Notes: generated from the letters alone by a model not told the origin. Counted from the stretch's first letter, positions 17,169 to 27,623 are shown. The stretch: 64,000 bases of DNA from Hylemonella gracilis str. Niagara R (GCF_000600295.1 NZ_JEMG01000001.1:539442-603441), one strand, 5' to 3'. Program-made: numbers and translations.

Positions 17169-18404
17169 ATGAACATGCATCGCTTCATTGCAGTGCCCGC
17201 GGCGCTGCTGCTGGCCTGTGCCGCCCACGCGGACCCGGTCAAGATCGCCGTGCTGGAAACCCTCTCGGGTCCGCAGGCGTCGACCGGCCAGACCTTCCGG
17301 GCCGGCGTGCGCTACGCCATCGACAAGATGAACGCCGCCGGCGGCTGGAACGGCGAGCCCGTGCAGCTGGTCGAGTACGACAACCAGGGCGGGCCGGCCG
17401 GCGCGTCCGACAAGCTCAAGGCGGCCATCGCCGATGGCGTGCAGATCGTGGTGCAGGGCGCCTCATCGGCCATCGGCGGGCAGATCACCGAAGACGTGCG
17501 CAAGCACAACCTGCGCAATCCGGGCAAGGAAATCGTCTACATCAACGTCGGCGCCGAGGCGCTGGAGCTGACCGGCGAAAAGTGCAACTTCCACCACTTC
17601 CGCCTCACGGGCAATGCCCAGGTCCGCACCAAGGTGCTGGTGCAGGGCATGAAGCAGGCCAAGGCGCTGGGCACCAAGGTCTATGCGATCAACCAGAACT
17701 ACTCCTGGGGCCAGGACATGGAGAGCGCCATCGTGGCCAATGCGGCGGCCGGTGGTTACCAGGTGGTCGAGAAGACCTTGCACGATGTCAACAAGATCCA
17801 GGACTTTTCGCCCTACATCGCCAAAATCAGCGCCTCGGGTGCCCAGACCGTGCTGACCGGCAACTGGTCCAACGACCTGTTGCTGATGATGAAAGCCGCC
17901 AAGGCCGCCGGCCTCAAGGCGGCTTTCGGCACGGTGTTCCTCGACCAGCCGGGCAATATCCGCAACGCGGGCGACACGGCCGAGGGCCACTTCATCGTCC
18001 ATGTCTTCAACGCCGAAGCGGCAGGCGCCGAGGGCGCGCGTTTCGTGGCCGACTACACGGCCAAGACCGGGCACGCCCCCGTGTTCGTCGAACCGCAGAC
18101 CGCGTTCGGACTCGACATGGTGGCCGACGCGCTCAAGCGCACCAAGCCGGTGGGCGGAAAGCTGGACGTGAACGCCTTTGCCCGCGCCATGGAGACGGCC
18201 CGCATCAAGACCCCCATGGGCGAAGCCCGCATGCGCGCCGAGGACCACCAGATCCTGCTGCCGCTGGTGGTTTCCACCGTCAGCAAGGACGCGCGCTACA
18301 AGGTGGACGACACGGACCTGGGCTTCAAGCCCGTGAAGGTCTACAGCGCCGACGAAGCCGCCATGCCCGTGCAAGCGAACTGCAAGATGCAGCGCCCGTC
18401 CTGA
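17169..18404 (+). CDS. Branched-chain amino acid-type ABC transporter, periplasmic substrate-binding protein
   Basis: A 411-residue LivJ-like periplasmic receptor. It has a signal peptide (MNMHRFIAVPAALLLACAAHA), then the family start DPVKIAVLETLSGPQASTGQ, YDNQGGPAGASDKLK and the hinge blocks typical of type I periplasmic-binding folds. Its ribosome site AAAAGGAGA is strong, in keeping with high receptor output. It begins a five-gene importer unit (receptor, two permeases, two ATPases). In Burkholderiales such systems often take up aromatic or short-chain acids, and the neighbouring enzymes suggest that here rather than leucine/isoleucine/valine. Confidence 0.93.
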   Translation: MNMHRFIAVPAALLLACAAHADPVKIAVLETLSGPQASTGQTFRAGVRYAIDKMNAAGGWNGEPVQLVEYDNQGGPAGASDKLKAAIADGVQIVVQGASSAIGGQITEDVRKHNLRNPGKEIVYINVGAEALELTGEKCNFHHFRLTGNAQVRTKVLVQGMKQAKALGTKVYAINQNYSWGQDMESAIVANAAAGGYQVVEKTLHDVNKIQDFSPYIAKISASGAQTVLTGNWSNDLLLMMKAAKAAGLKAAFGTVFLDQPGNIRNAGDTAEGHFIVHVFNAEAAGAEGARFVADYTAKTGHAPVFVEPQTAFGLDMVADALKRTKPVGGKLDVNAFARAMETARIKTPMGEARMRAEDHQILLPLVVSTVSKDARYKVDDTDLGFKPVKVYSADEAAMPVQANCKMQRPS

Positions 18405-18407
18405 CCC

Positions 18408-19349
18408 ATGGAAGCCTTGCTGTTCGCGCTGCTCAATGGCCTGATCTATGGGCTGTTGCTCTTCATGGTGTCGGCTGGCTTGACGCTGATCTTCGGAATG
18501 ATGGGGGTGCTCAACTTCGCCCACGCATCGTTCTACATGCTCGGCGCCTACTTTGCCTACACCTTGCAGGGGCTGATGGGCTTCGGCCCGGCGGTCGTGG
18601 TGGCCACCCTGTTGGCCGGTGGTGTCGGCGCGGTGGTGGAGCGCTTCTTCCTGCGGCGTGTCCACCACCACGGCCACGCCCATGAGTTGCTGCTCACCTT
18701 CGGCCTGTCCTTCATCATTGCCGAGGGCATCAAGCTGCTGTTCGGCAACTTCCCGGTGGACTACCAGGTGCCCGCGGCGCTCGACGGCCCCGCCTTCGTG
18801 CTCAGTGGGCAGCAGTACCCGCTGTACCGGTTGTTGATGGGCGGGGTGGCCCTGGCCATGTTCGCGCTGCTCTACCTCCTGCTCACGCGCACCCGGGTGG
18901 GCATCATCGTGCGCTCGGCCATCTACAAGCCCCGCATGGTCGAGGCGCTGGGGCACAACGTGCAACTGGTCTTCATGGGCGTGTTCGGCGTGGGCGCGGC
19001 GCTGGCCGGCCTGGCGGGCGCCGTGGCTGGGGCGTTCTACACGACCAGTCCGAACATGGCGCTCGAGATCGGCGTCATGGTATTTGTCGTCGTGGTCGTG
19101 GGGGGGCTGGGCTCGCTCGGCGGGGCAATGCTGGCCTCGCTGCTGATCGGCGTGCTCACCTCGGTGGCCGTGGGCATCGACCACAGCCTGGCCGATCTGC
19201 TTGCCCTGGTCGGCGCTCGGGACTGGGCACACAGCGTGGGCGGACTGCTCACGCTCAAGATCTCCAGCCTGTCCGCCACTCTGCCTTTTGTGTTGATGCT
19301 GCTCGTCCTGCTGCTGCGGCCGCAGGGCTTGATGGGCGACAAGACCTGA
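18408..19349 (+). CDS. Branched-chain amino acid-type ABC transporter permease (LivH-like)
   Basis: A 313-residue inner membrane permease with about eight helices. It shows the LivH pattern: NGLIYGLLLFMVSAGLTLIFGMMGVLNFAHASFYMLGAY at the N terminus (read here as overlapping family blocks), and the EAA-like loop VVVVGGLGSLGGAMLASLLIGV that contacts the ATPase. The start is three bases after the receptor stop. It pairs with the LivM-like permease that follows to form the transmembrane channel of the importer. Confidence 0.94.
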   Translation: MEALLFALLNGLIYGLLLFMVSAGLTLIFGMMGVLNFAHASFYMLGAYFAYTLQGLMGFGPAVVVATLLAGGVGAVVERFFLRRVHHHGHAHELLLTFGLSFIIAEGIKLLFGNFPVDYQVPAALDGPAFVLSGQQYPLYRLLMGGVALAMFALLYLLLTRTRVGIIVRSAIYKPRMVEALGHNVQLVFMGVFGVGAALAGLAGAVAGAFYTTSPNMALEIGVMVFVVVVVGGLGSLGGAMLASLLIGVLTSVAVGIDHSLADLLALVGARDWAHSVGGLLTLKISSLSATLPFVLMLLVLLLRPQGLMGDKT

Positions 19350-19355
19350 TTTTTC

Positions 19356-20585
19356 ATGCGTACCTCTACCTCCCTCTTGCTGGGCGGCGTGGCCTTGCTC
19401 GCCATGCTGCCTAGCCTGCTGTCGGCCGCCTTGATCAATGCCGCCGTGCAGATGCTGATCGCCGCCCTGTTCGCCAGCGCTTACAGCCTGTTGGCGGGCC
19501 GTGCCGGCATGCTCTCCTTCGGGCATGCCGCGTATTTCGGTGTCGGTGCCTTCGCCACCGTCCATGGCATGAACGCGCTGGGTGGCACCGGGCTGCTGCC
19601 GACGCCGCTCCTGCCCCTGGTCGGTGCCGCGGCGGGATTCGCTTTCGGGGTCGTCGCGGGCTGGGTCGCGACGCAGCGCAGCGGCACGGCTTTCGCCATG
19701 ATCACCCTCGCCATCGCCGAGATCCTCCACGCGCTGGCGCCCCAGCTCAAGGGCCTGTTCGGCGGCGAGTCCGGCATCTCGGCCATGCGCATGCCGGCCT
19801 GGGGCCTGGACTTCGGGTCCAGCACCCAGGTCTATTACCTGGCGCTGGGCTGGGTGCTGCTCTCGCTGTTGCTGCTGTACTTCCATACCCTGACGCCCGC
19901 CGGCCGGCTGACGCTGGGGCTGCGCGAAAACAGCCATCGCCTGCGTTTCCTGGGCTACGACGTGCACCGGCTCGGCGTGTCGGCGTTCGCGATCTCGGGC
20001 CTGTTCTCCGGCATCGCGGGGGGGCTGCAGGTGCTGGCCAACGAAGCAGCGAATTACGTGGTCTTCGAGGCCAGCGTCTCGGCCAGTGTCGTGCTCAACA
20101 GCTACATCGGTGGTGTCGGTGTCTTCCTCGGTCCGGCTTTGGGCGCGGCCTTGATGACCTTCTTCGGTTACGCCGTGTCCGACACCACCCAGGCCTGGCT
20201 GCTGTACCAGGGCGTGCTGTTCGTGCTGGTGATGATGTTCATGCCCGAAGGCCTGGTGGGCCTGGGCGGCGCGGCGGCCCGGCAGGTTCGGCGCTTGGGG
20301 GTGGCCCATGCCCTGCCGCTGCTGCTGGTCTGGTTGTTGGCGGTGCTGCTGCTGGCGGCGGGCGCTGTTTTTCTGATCGAGCTGCTGCAGCGCCTGTGCT
20401 CGCACGATTACCGTGCCATGGCGGCCATGACCTCCTCGCTGCCGCCGGTCACGATGTTTGGCGGCGCCTGGGAGGCCACGGGCGTGGTCACGTGGGCCTG
20501 CCCCCTGGCTTTGCTGGCGCTGGGCGGCATGCTGCTGGTCTATGCGCAGCGGCGTCTGCGCACCAAGGAGGAGGGCACATCATGA
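19356..20585 (+). CDS. Branched-chain amino acid-type ABC transporter permease (LivM-like)
   Basis: A 409-residue permease, longer than its partner. The LivM-type N-terminal helices, RAGMLSFGHAAYFGVGAF block and coupling loop (SYIGGVGVFLGPALGAALM) are present. The extra C-terminal 80 residues contain two further hydrophobic helices with a loop between them, ending in QRRLRTKEEG. That tail is longer than in most LivM proteins and could reflect a subgroup trait. The stop overlaps the ATPase start (ATGA), so translation is coupled. Confidence 0.93.
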   Translation: MRTSTSLLLGGVALLAMLPSLLSAALINAAVQMLIAALFASAYSLLAGRAGMLSFGHAAYFGVGAFATVHGMNALGGTGLLPTPLLPLVGAAAGFAFGVVAGWVATQRSGTAFAMITLAIAEILHALAPQLKGLFGGESGISAMRMPAWGLDFGSSTQVYYLALGWVLLSLLLLYFHTLTPAGRLTLGLRENSHRLRFLGYDVHRLGVSAFAISGLFSGIAGGLQVLANEAANYVVFEASVSASVVLNSYIGGVGVFLGPALGAALMTFFGYAVSDTTQAWLLYQGVLFVLVMMFMPEGLVGLGGAAARQVRRLGVAHALPLLLVWLLAVLLLAAGAVFLIELLQRLCSHDYRAMAAMTSSLPPVTMFGGAWEATGVVTWACPLALLALGGMLLVYAQRRLRTKEEGTS

Positions 20586-21337
20586 GCACGCCCATCCTGC
20601 AACTGCAAGGCCTCTGCAAATCCTTTGGCGAGACCGCGATCATCCGGGGCGTGGACCTCGACCTCGCACCCGGCGAGCGTCACGCCCTGATCGGCCCCAA
20701 TGGCGCGGGCAAGTCCACGCTGTTCCATCTGATCTCGGGCAACCTCAGTCCCACGGCGGGGCGCATCGCGTTTTTAGGCCGAGACATCACGGCCTGGGCG
20801 CCGCAGCGCATCAACCGCATGGGGCTGGCACGGTCGTTCCAGATCACCAACATCTTTCCCAAGCTCTCGGTGTTCGAGAACCTCCGTCTGGCCGTGCTGC
20901 GTCAGCAAGCCTGGCCCACCGCCTTCTGGCGCCGTGTGGACCGCATGCCCGGCCTGCGCGTAGCCACGGAGCAGTTGCTGGAGCGCGTGCGCCTGCAGGC
21001 GCGGGCCGGCACGCTGGCCGGTGAACTGAGTTATTCCGAGCAGCGCTCGTTGGAGATCGCGATGACGCTGGCGTCGGACCCCCAGCTGATCCTGCTGGAC
21101 GAACCCATGGCCGGCATGTCCGGCGAAGAGACCGACTACACCTTGAGCCTGATCCGCGAAGTCACCGAGGGCCGTGCCCTGCTCATCGTCGAGCACGACA
21201 TGGACGTGGTGTTCAAGCTGGCCGACCGCATCAGCGTGCTGGTCTACGGCCAGGTCATCGCCACCGGAACGCCGGACGAGATCCGCCAGCACCAGGGCGT
21301 GCGTGAAGCCTACCTGGGCGAGGAGGTCACGGCATGA
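20582..21337 (+). CDS. Branched-chain amino acid-type ABC transporter ATP-binding protein (LivG-like)
   Basis: A 251-residue ABC ATPase. Walker A is GPNGAGKST near residue 40, Walker B is LILLDEPMAGM, and the switch His is in IVEHDMD. The signature position reads LSYSEQRSLEIA rather than the usual LSxGEQ, which is common in LivG. The C-terminal GTPDEIRQHQGVREAYLG tail is LivG-specific. It overlaps both neighbours by four bases (ATGA), typical of a tightly coupled operon. It forms a heterodimer with the next gene product. Confidence 0.94.
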   Translation: MSTPILQLQGLCKSFGETAIIRGVDLDLAPGERHALIGPNGAGKSTLFHLISGNLSPTAGRIAFLGRDITAWAPQRINRMGLARSFQITNIFPKLSVFENLRLAVLRQQAWPTAFWRRVDRMPGLRVATEQLLERVRLQARAGTLAGELSYSEQRSLEIAMTLASDPQLILLDEPMAGMSGEETDYTLSLIREVTEGRALLIVEHDMDVVFKLADRISVLVYGQVIATGTPDEIRQHQGVREAYLGEEVTA

Positions 21338-22044
21338 GCACCTTGCTGAAGGTCGAGAACCTGCACGCCCATTACGGCAAGAGCCACATCCTGCAAGGCG
21401 TCACGTTCAGCGTCGGCGCCGGGGAGGTGCTGAGCCTGCTGGGCCGCAACGGCTCGGGCCGTTCCACCACGCTCAAGGCCGTGATGGGCCTGGTGCAGCC
21501 CAGCGCTGGCAGCGTGCGCCTGGCCGAGCAGGAACTGGCGGGCACCAAGCCCAACCGCATCTGCCGCGCGGGCCTGGCCTATGTGCCCGAGGAGCGCGAG
21601 GTGTTCGCCAACCTCACGGTGGACGAGAACCTGCGCATGGGCGAACAACCCGCCTCACCGGGCGCACCCCGCTGGACCCTGCAGCAGATGTTCGACTACT
21701 TCCCGCGTCTCAAGGAACGGCGCCACACGCGCGCCGGCAGCCTGTCGGGGGGCGAGCAGCAGATGCTCACCATCTGCCGCTCGCTGCTGGGCAACCCCCG
21801 CGTCATCCTGATCGATGAACCCACCGAGGGCCTGGCGCCCATGATCGTCGCCCAGGTCGCCGAGTGCATCCGAGACATGCGCGCGCAAGGGGTCTCCGTC
21901 GTGCTGGTCGAGCAAAAGCTCGCCATCGCCCTCAAGGTCTCGGACCGCGTCTGCGTGATGGGCCACGGCCGCATCGTGTTCGAGGGCACACCTGCCCAAC
22001 TGCAATCCGATCCAGCCCTGCTCTCGCAGTGGCTGGCCGTCTGA
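21334..22044 (+). CDS. Branched-chain amino acid-type ABC transporter ATP-binding protein (LivF-like)
   Basis: A 236-residue ABC ATPase and the second of the importer pair. Walker A is LLGRNGSGRSTTLKA, in which the usual GK becomes GR: Arg replaces the canonical Walker A Lys (…GSGRST). Signature LSGGEQQ and Walker B RVILIDEPTEGLAP are intact, as is the H-loop region (VVLVEQK). The Lys-to-Arg change is seen in some LivF proteins and would lower ATP hydrolysis at that site, leaving the LivG site dominant. It is directly followed by the BKACE gene, 11 bases on. Confidence 0.92.
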   Translation: MSTLLKVENLHAHYGKSHILQGVTFSVGAGEVLSLLGRNGSGRSTTLKAVMGLVQPSAGSVRLAEQELAGTKPNRICRAGLAYVPEEREVFANLTVDENLRMGEQPASPGAPRWTLQQMFDYFPRLKERRHTRAGSLSGGEQQMLTICRSLLGNPRVILIDEPTEGLAPMIVAQVAECIRDMRAQGVSVVLVEQKLAIALKVSDRVCVMGHGRIVFEGTPAQLQSDPALLSQWLAV

Positions 22045-22055
22045 AGAGAAACACC

Positions 22056-22988
22056 ATGTCTGACAAAGTCATCATCTCCTGCGCCGTGACTGGTTCGGTG
22101 CACACGCCCACCATGTCGCCCCACCTGGCGATCACGCCCGAGCAGATCGCCACCCAGGCCATCGAGGCGGCCGAGGCCGGTGCCGCCATCCTGCACCTGC
22201 ACGCGCGCGACCCGCGCGACGGCCGGCCCACGCCGGACCCGGCGGTGTTCGACCAGTTCGTGCCCCGCATCAAGGCAGCCACCGATGCCGTCATCAACAT
22301 CACCACCGGGGGCAGCACCCGCATGACCCTGGCCGAACGCCTGGCCTACCCGCTGCAGGCAGCGCCCGAGATGTGCTCGCTCAACATGGGCTCGATGAAT
22401 TTCTCCATCCACCCCGTCGCGCGCAAGATCACGCAGTGGCAGCACGACTGGGAGCAGCCTTATGTGGAAGGCATGGAAGACCTGATCTTCCGCAACACCT
22501 TCGCCGACATCAAGCACATCCTCCAGGTGCTGGGCCGCGAGCGTGGCACCCGTTTCGAATTCGAGTGCTACGACGTGGGGCACCTCTACACCCTGGCCCA
22601 CTTCCGCGACGAAGGCCTGATCGAGGGGCCCATCTTCCTGCAGTGCATCTTCGGCATCCTGGGCGGGCTCGGTGCCGACCCGGAGAACCTCGTGACCATG
22701 CGCAGCACAGCCGATCGACTGTTTGGCCGTGACGGGTATCGCTTCTCGGTGCTGGGCGCGGGGCGCCACCAGATGCCGCTGCTGACCATGGCCGCCGTCA
22801 TGGGCGGCAATGTGCGCGTGGGCCTGGAAGACAGCCTCTACCTCGGCAAGGGAATGCTGGCCCGCAACTGCGCCGAGCAGGTGCGCAAGATCCGCCGCAT
22901 CCTCGATGAGCTGTCGCTGGAGATCGCGACGCCCACCGAGGCCCGCGCCATGTTGAACCTGAAGGGCGCAGACGCCGTCAACTTCTGA
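22056..22988 (+). CDS. BKACE family (DUF849) beta-keto acid cleavage enzyme
   Basis: A 310-residue TIM-barrel enzyme of the 3-keto-5-aminohexanoate cleavage / BKACE family. Members use Zn to condense a beta-keto acid with acetyl-CoA, giving a CoA ester plus acetoacetate. Visible family parts are the N-terminal VIISCAVTGSVHTPTMSPHLAITP, the metal-binding HxH in LHLHARDPRDGRPT (near residue 50), TTGGSTRMT and the C-terminal GNVRVGLEDSLYLG block with conserved Glu-Asp. The start is 11 bases after the ATPase stop. Its substrate is unassigned; no carnitine or lysine-pathway gene is beside it. It is the key step of this cluster. Confidence 0.92.
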   Translation: MSDKVIISCAVTGSVHTPTMSPHLAITPEQIATQAIEAAEAGAAILHLHARDPRDGRPTPDPAVFDQFVPRIKAATDAVINITTGGSTRMTLAERLAYPLQAAPEMCSLNMGSMNFSIHPVARKITQWQHDWEQPYVEGMEDLIFRNTFADIKHILQVLGRERGTRFEFECYDVGHLYTLAHFRDEGLIEGPIFLQCIFGILGGLGADPENLVTMRSTADRLFGRDGYRFSVLGAGRHQMPLLTMAAVMGGNVRVGLEDSLYLGKGMLARNCAEQVRKIRRILDELSLEIATPTEARAMLNLKGADAVNF

Positions 22989-23027
22989 ACCTCACCATCT
23001 CCTCACGATTTCCTCAAGACCTTGATC

Positions 23028-23959
<932 letters not shown>

Positions 23960-23963
<4 letters not shown>

Positions 23964-24715
23964 ACGGCGCGCTGCGAGGGCAGGTCGCCTGGGTCACGGG
24001 CGCTGGCTCGGGCATCGGGCTGGCGGGCGCGCAAGCCTTGGCCGCCGCCGGCGCGACGGTTGTGCTCTCGGGCCGCCGCGTCGCCGTGCTGGAGGCGGCC
24101 GCACAGACGATCCGCGCGCAAGGCGGCCGGGCCGAGGTGGAGGCGCTGGACGTGAGCGAGGCCGAGGCCGTCGCGGCGGCGGCCTCACGCATCCTCGCGC
24201 GCCACGCGGGGCGCATCGACCTGCTGCTCAACAGCGCCGGCACCAACACGCCGAAGCGCTTCTGGCGCGACCAGTCGGCGGAGGGCTGGCGGCAGGTGCT
24301 GGCCACCAACCTGGACAGCATCTTCTACACCACGCATGCCGTGCTGCCGGCCATGCGCACGCGCGGCAACGGCCTGGTGATCAACGTCTCCTCCTGGGCG
24401 GGTGTGCACCACCCCAAGCTCACGGGGCCGGCCTACAACGGCAGCAAGCATGCCGTCACCGCCATGACGGAAACCATCAACATGGAAGACGGGGTGCACG
24501 GCATTCGCGCCTGCTGCATTTGCCCGGCCGAGGTAGCCACGCCCATCCTGGACACCCGCCCGGTGCCGCCCAGCGCCCAGGAGCGCAGCCGCATGCTGCA
24601 GCCCGACGACCTGGGGCGGACCATCCGTTTCATCGCCGAGCTTCCGCCCGGGGTCTGCATCAACCAGCTGATCGTGAGCCCGACCTGGAACCGCATGTAC
24701 GTGAACGACCTCTAG
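23960..24715 (+). CDS. SDR family oxidoreductase (third SDR of the cluster)
   Basis: A 251-residue classical SDR. Cofactor motif is TGAGSGIGLAGAQALAAAGA; Arg-Arg after beta 2 (SGRR) favours NADP or accepts it. NSAG stands where NNAG is usual. The catalytic Ser is in VSSWAG and the Tyr/Lys pair in YNGSK. It overlaps the preceding SDR by four bases. The C terminus ends in a short family tail (VSPTWNRMYVNDL), as in several SDRs of unknown substrate near ABC importers. Function within the pathway cannot be fixed from sequence. Confidence 0.92.
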
Positions 24716-24779
24716 CGGGGTGGCCGATGCCGCCCAGTGTGGAGGCCGTGGTTTTCAATGGCGCGAGGGACAAACAGCC

Positions 24780-25745
24780 ATGGACAGAGCAATCAAGGTG
24801 ACCGTCATCGGCGCCGGCCTCATGGGGCATGGCATCGGGCAGGTGTTCGCGCGCGAGGGGCATGCCGTGGTGCTGAGCGACCCGGATGCTGCCGCCTTGG
24901 GCCGTGCCCTGGACAAGATGCGCCAGAACCTCGTCGACGACGGTGCCGACCCGGAGCGCGTGTTGTGCAATGTATCGACGGAAGTTGCCTTGGCACAGGC
25001 GGTTGCGCACGCTGATCTGGTCATCGAGGCGGTGCCCGAGCGTCTGGCGCTGAAGCAGCAGCTGTTCCAGGACCTGGCCGAAGCCGCGCCTGAACACGCC
25101 ATCCTGGCGAGCAACACGTCCGTGATCCCTATCACGGACATCGGCGCCGGCCTGAGCGAGCACCCGCGTGGCCGCCTGGTCGGCACGCATTGGTGGAATC
25201 CGCCGCATCTGGTTCCGCTGGTCGAAGTGGTCCGCACGGCCCACACGCGCATGGACGTGTTTGAGCAGATGTACGCCTGGCTGGAAGCGGTGGGCAAGCG
25301 ACCCGTCAAAGTCCACCGCGACGTGACGGGGTTCATCGGCAATCGCTTGCAGCACGCCATGTGGCGCGAAGCCATCGGCCTGGTCGAAGACGGGGTCTGC
25401 GACGCGGAAGCGATCGACCTGGTGGTCAAGAACAGCTTCGGCCTGCGTGGCCCCGTGCTCGGCCCCATGGAGAACGCCGACCTGGTTGGCCTGGAGCTGA
25501 CTCGCGACGTGCACCGGGTCATGTTCCCCGCGCTCAGGACGGATGCCGAACCTTCTCCTTTGCTGGACAGACTCATCGCCCAGGGCCATCTGGGCATGAA
25601 GGCCGGACAGGGCTTGCGCAGCTGGACCGCCGAAAGTGCGGACCAGGTGCGCCTGGAACTTGCCCGGCACCTGCGGCGCATGACACGCAGCGAGGACCCC
25701 TGCACACAGATCCAAGCCACTCCTGGAAAACACCCGACTCGCTGA
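24780..25745 (+). CDS. 3-hydroxyacyl-CoA dehydrogenase family protein (NAD-binding)
   Basis: A 321-residue protein of the 3-hydroxyacyl-CoA dehydrogenase / L-carnitine dehydrogenase superfamily. The Rossmann motif is VTVIGAGLMGHGIGQVF, followed by DLVIEAVPERLALKQQLF, ASNTSVIPITDI and the catalytic region GTHWWNPPHLVPLVEVV, then FIGNRLQHAMWREAI. Stand-alone forms of this length act on 3-hydroxy acids or their CoA esters. The usual HFFNP around the catalytic His is here HWWNPP. A hydroxy-acid dehydrogenase beside a BKACE gene suggests oxidation to the beta-keto acid that the BKACE enzyme then cleaves. The start is the ATG at 24780, 64 bases after the SDR. Confidence 0.9.
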   Translation: MDRAIKVTVIGAGLMGHGIGQVFAREGHAVVLSDPDAAALGRALDKMRQNLVDDGADPERVLCNVSTEVALAQAVAHADLVIEAVPERLALKQQLFQDLAEAAPEHAILASNTSVIPITDIGAGLSEHPRGRLVGTHWWNPPHLVPLVEVVRTAHTRMDVFEQMYAWLEAVGKRPVKVHRDVTGFIGNRLQHAMWREAIGLVEDGVCDAEAIDLVVKNSFGLRGPVLGPMENADLVGLELTRDVHRVMFPALRTDAEPSPLLDRLIAQGHLGMKAGQGLRSWTAESADQVRLELARHLRRMTRSEDPCTQIQATPGKHPTR

Positions 25746-25807
25746 CGCACCAGGACGCCGAGGCGCGCGAGCCATCCATGCAAGCAGTCATGAGCTAAGG
25801 AGACAAC

Positions 25808-27610
25808 ATGCACGACACCAACACACAGGCACAAGCAGAAGCAGCCGGGTTGCGCCGCAAGGGGCGAACCTGGGGGATCGGGGCGATCTGGGCAGCGTCG
25901 GCCATCGCGGTGATGCTGGCGCTGGGGTGCGCCCATCAGGCCGGCGATGCGCCGCTCACCCAGCGTTCGACCTCGGCCGGCATGGTTCTGGGTACGGAGC
26001 ATCCCGCATCGGAGGGCGTGTACAGCTGGAAAGGCGTGCCCTACGCGCAAGCGCCGGTGGGCCCTTTGCGCTGGAAGGCGCCGGCCGATCCTGAGCCCTG
26101 GGCATCGGTGCGGCGCACCACGGAATTTGGCAACGCCTGCGTGCAGACCGGGCGCCTGTACGGGCCCGGCCTGAACAACCGCTACGACGCCACGATCGGT
26201 GCCGCGCTGGGCAAGACAGTGGGCTCCGAAGACTGCCTTTACCTGAACATCTGGCAGCCATCCAAACCCTCCAGCACACCACGCCCGGTGATCGTATGGG
26301 TCTACGGTGGTAGCAACATCACCGGCTACACGGCCGACCCGGTCTATGACGGCGCCATGCTGGCCAAGACGGCCGATGCCGTGGTGGTCTCGGTCAACTA
26401 CCGGTTGGGCATCTTCGGCTTCCTGAACCTGGCGCCGCTCAAGACGGGCAACGCCGCCGACGACTCCGGCAACTTCGCCTTGCTGGACATCCTCAAGGCG
26501 TTGGAGTTCGTCCAACGCAACATCGCGAGTTTTGGGGGTGACCCCAGGCAGGTGACGCTGATGGGCGAATCCGCGGGCGCGGTCAACATCTATGCCTTGC
26601 TGACATCGCCCACGGTCGCAGCGCGGTCCACGCCCTTGTTCCATCGGCTCATCGCCTTGAGCGGTGGCATTTCCACGGCAGCCACGATGCCCGCCGGGTC
26701 CATCGCGGTGATTCAACCGTATGCCCTGTGGGCCGAACGCGGCAACGCCTTGCTGGCGGAATCGTTGGTGAGTGATGGTTCCGCGCCTGACGAAGCCGCC
26801 GCCAAGGCCTGGATGGCCGCGCGCTCACCCCAGCAGCTTGCAGACTACCTCCGCGGCAAAACCGCCGACGAACTGCTGGCCACGGTGCGCACCCGCTTGG
26901 CGCCACGCGGCATGGCAGCCTCCAATGTCATGCCCGACGGCGTGATCGTCGCGAGCGACCCCATTGCCGCCATCAAGGCCGGGCGCTACGTGAAGGTGCC
27001 GGTGCTGGCCGGCAACACCCGCGACGAGGGCAAGTTGTTCCCCAGCTTCTTTGCGCTGCGCCCCAGCCTGGGCGGCGTGAGCGGACGTCTGCTGGACGAC
27101 GCGGCCGTTTTTGCCCTGGCCCACCGCTACCAGCCCGACCAGCCGCCCACCACCACGGTCGAGCAGTGGATACCACCGCAGTACCTGCCGGTGGACGTGC
27201 CCAAGACCGGCTTCAACGCGCGCAGCGAAGAACTCTCCAGAATCTGGTTCATGGCCTTGCGCGACGATGTGCTCAATGCGCTGAAGTCGCAGCAGGCCGG
27301 CGTGTGGCATTACCGCTTTGACTGGGACGAGCTGCCCGCGCCCTTCAACGACATCTACGGCGCCGCGCACGCCTTTGACCTGCCCTTTGTGTTCGGCAAC
27401 TTCGGCCCCTCGCTGTACGCCAACATCTCCTTCACCAAGGCCAACGAGCCCGGTCGCCTGGCCTTGTCCCAGGCGATGATGCGCAGCGTCGGCAGGTTCG
27501 CGCGCCAAGGCGATCCCAACGAGGCCAGCCTGGGTGTCAGCTGGCCGCGCTGGCCGTCCTCGCTGATCTTCGACGCGACGCCTACGGACAAGCGCATCAG
27601 CGTCCAGTGA
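25808..27610 (+). CDS. Type B carboxylesterase, probable lipoprotein
   Basis: A 600-residue carboxylesterase/lipase (COesterase) family hydrolase. The N terminus has a hydrophobic segment at about 24-40 ending in the lipobox-like LALGC, so Cys41 may be acylated and the protein anchored in the envelope. The family landmarks are YAQAPVGPLRW, EDCLYLNIW near residue 140, the nucleophile elbow MGESAGA with Ser255, and FHRLIALSGG. It is longer than the usual 500-550. A good ribosome site (AAGGAG) precedes the ATG, 62 bases after the dehydrogenase. It may release the acid that feeds the cluster from an ester, but that is inference. Confidence 0.9.
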   Translation: MHDTNTQAQAEAAGLRRKGRTWGIGAIWAASAIAVMLALGCAHQAGDAPLTQRSTSAGMVLGTEHPASEGVYSWKGVPYAQAPVGPLRWKAPADPEPWASVRRTTEFGNACVQTGRLYGPGLNNRYDATIGAALGKTVGSEDCLYLNIWQPSKPSSTPRPVIVWVYGGSNITGYTADPVYDGAMLAKTADAVVVSVNYRLGIFGFLNLAPLKTGNAADDSGNFALLDILKALEFVQRNIASFGGDPRQVTLMGESAGAVNIYALLTSPTVAARSTPLFHRLIALSGGISTAATMPAGSIAVIQPYALWAERGNALLAESLVSDGSAPDEAAAKAWMAARSPQQLADYLRGKTADELLATVRTRLAPRGMAASNVMPDGVIVASDPIAAIKAGRYVKVPVLAGNTRDEGKLFPSFFALRPSLGGVSGRLLDDAAVFALAHRYQPDQPPTTTVEQWIPPQYLPVDVPKTGFNARSEELSRIWFMALRDDVLNALKSQQAGVWHYRFDWDELPAPFNDIYGAAHAFDLPFVFGNFGPSLYANISFTKANEPGRLALSQAMMRSVGRFARQGDPNEASLGVSWPRWPSSLIFDATPTDKRISVQ

Positions 27611-27623
27611 CGGCTGGTGCGCG

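Noticed and set aside
17463-20405. Minus-strand open frame of 980 codons
   Set aside because: It lies opposite the ABC receptor and permease genes, which have clear family motifs. The translation is His/Gln/Arg-rich with no domain, as expected for the complement of GC-biased codons.
24755-26716. Minus-strand open frame of 653 codons
   Set aside because: It is opposite the dehydrogenase and esterase genes, whose motifs are intact, and has no family features.
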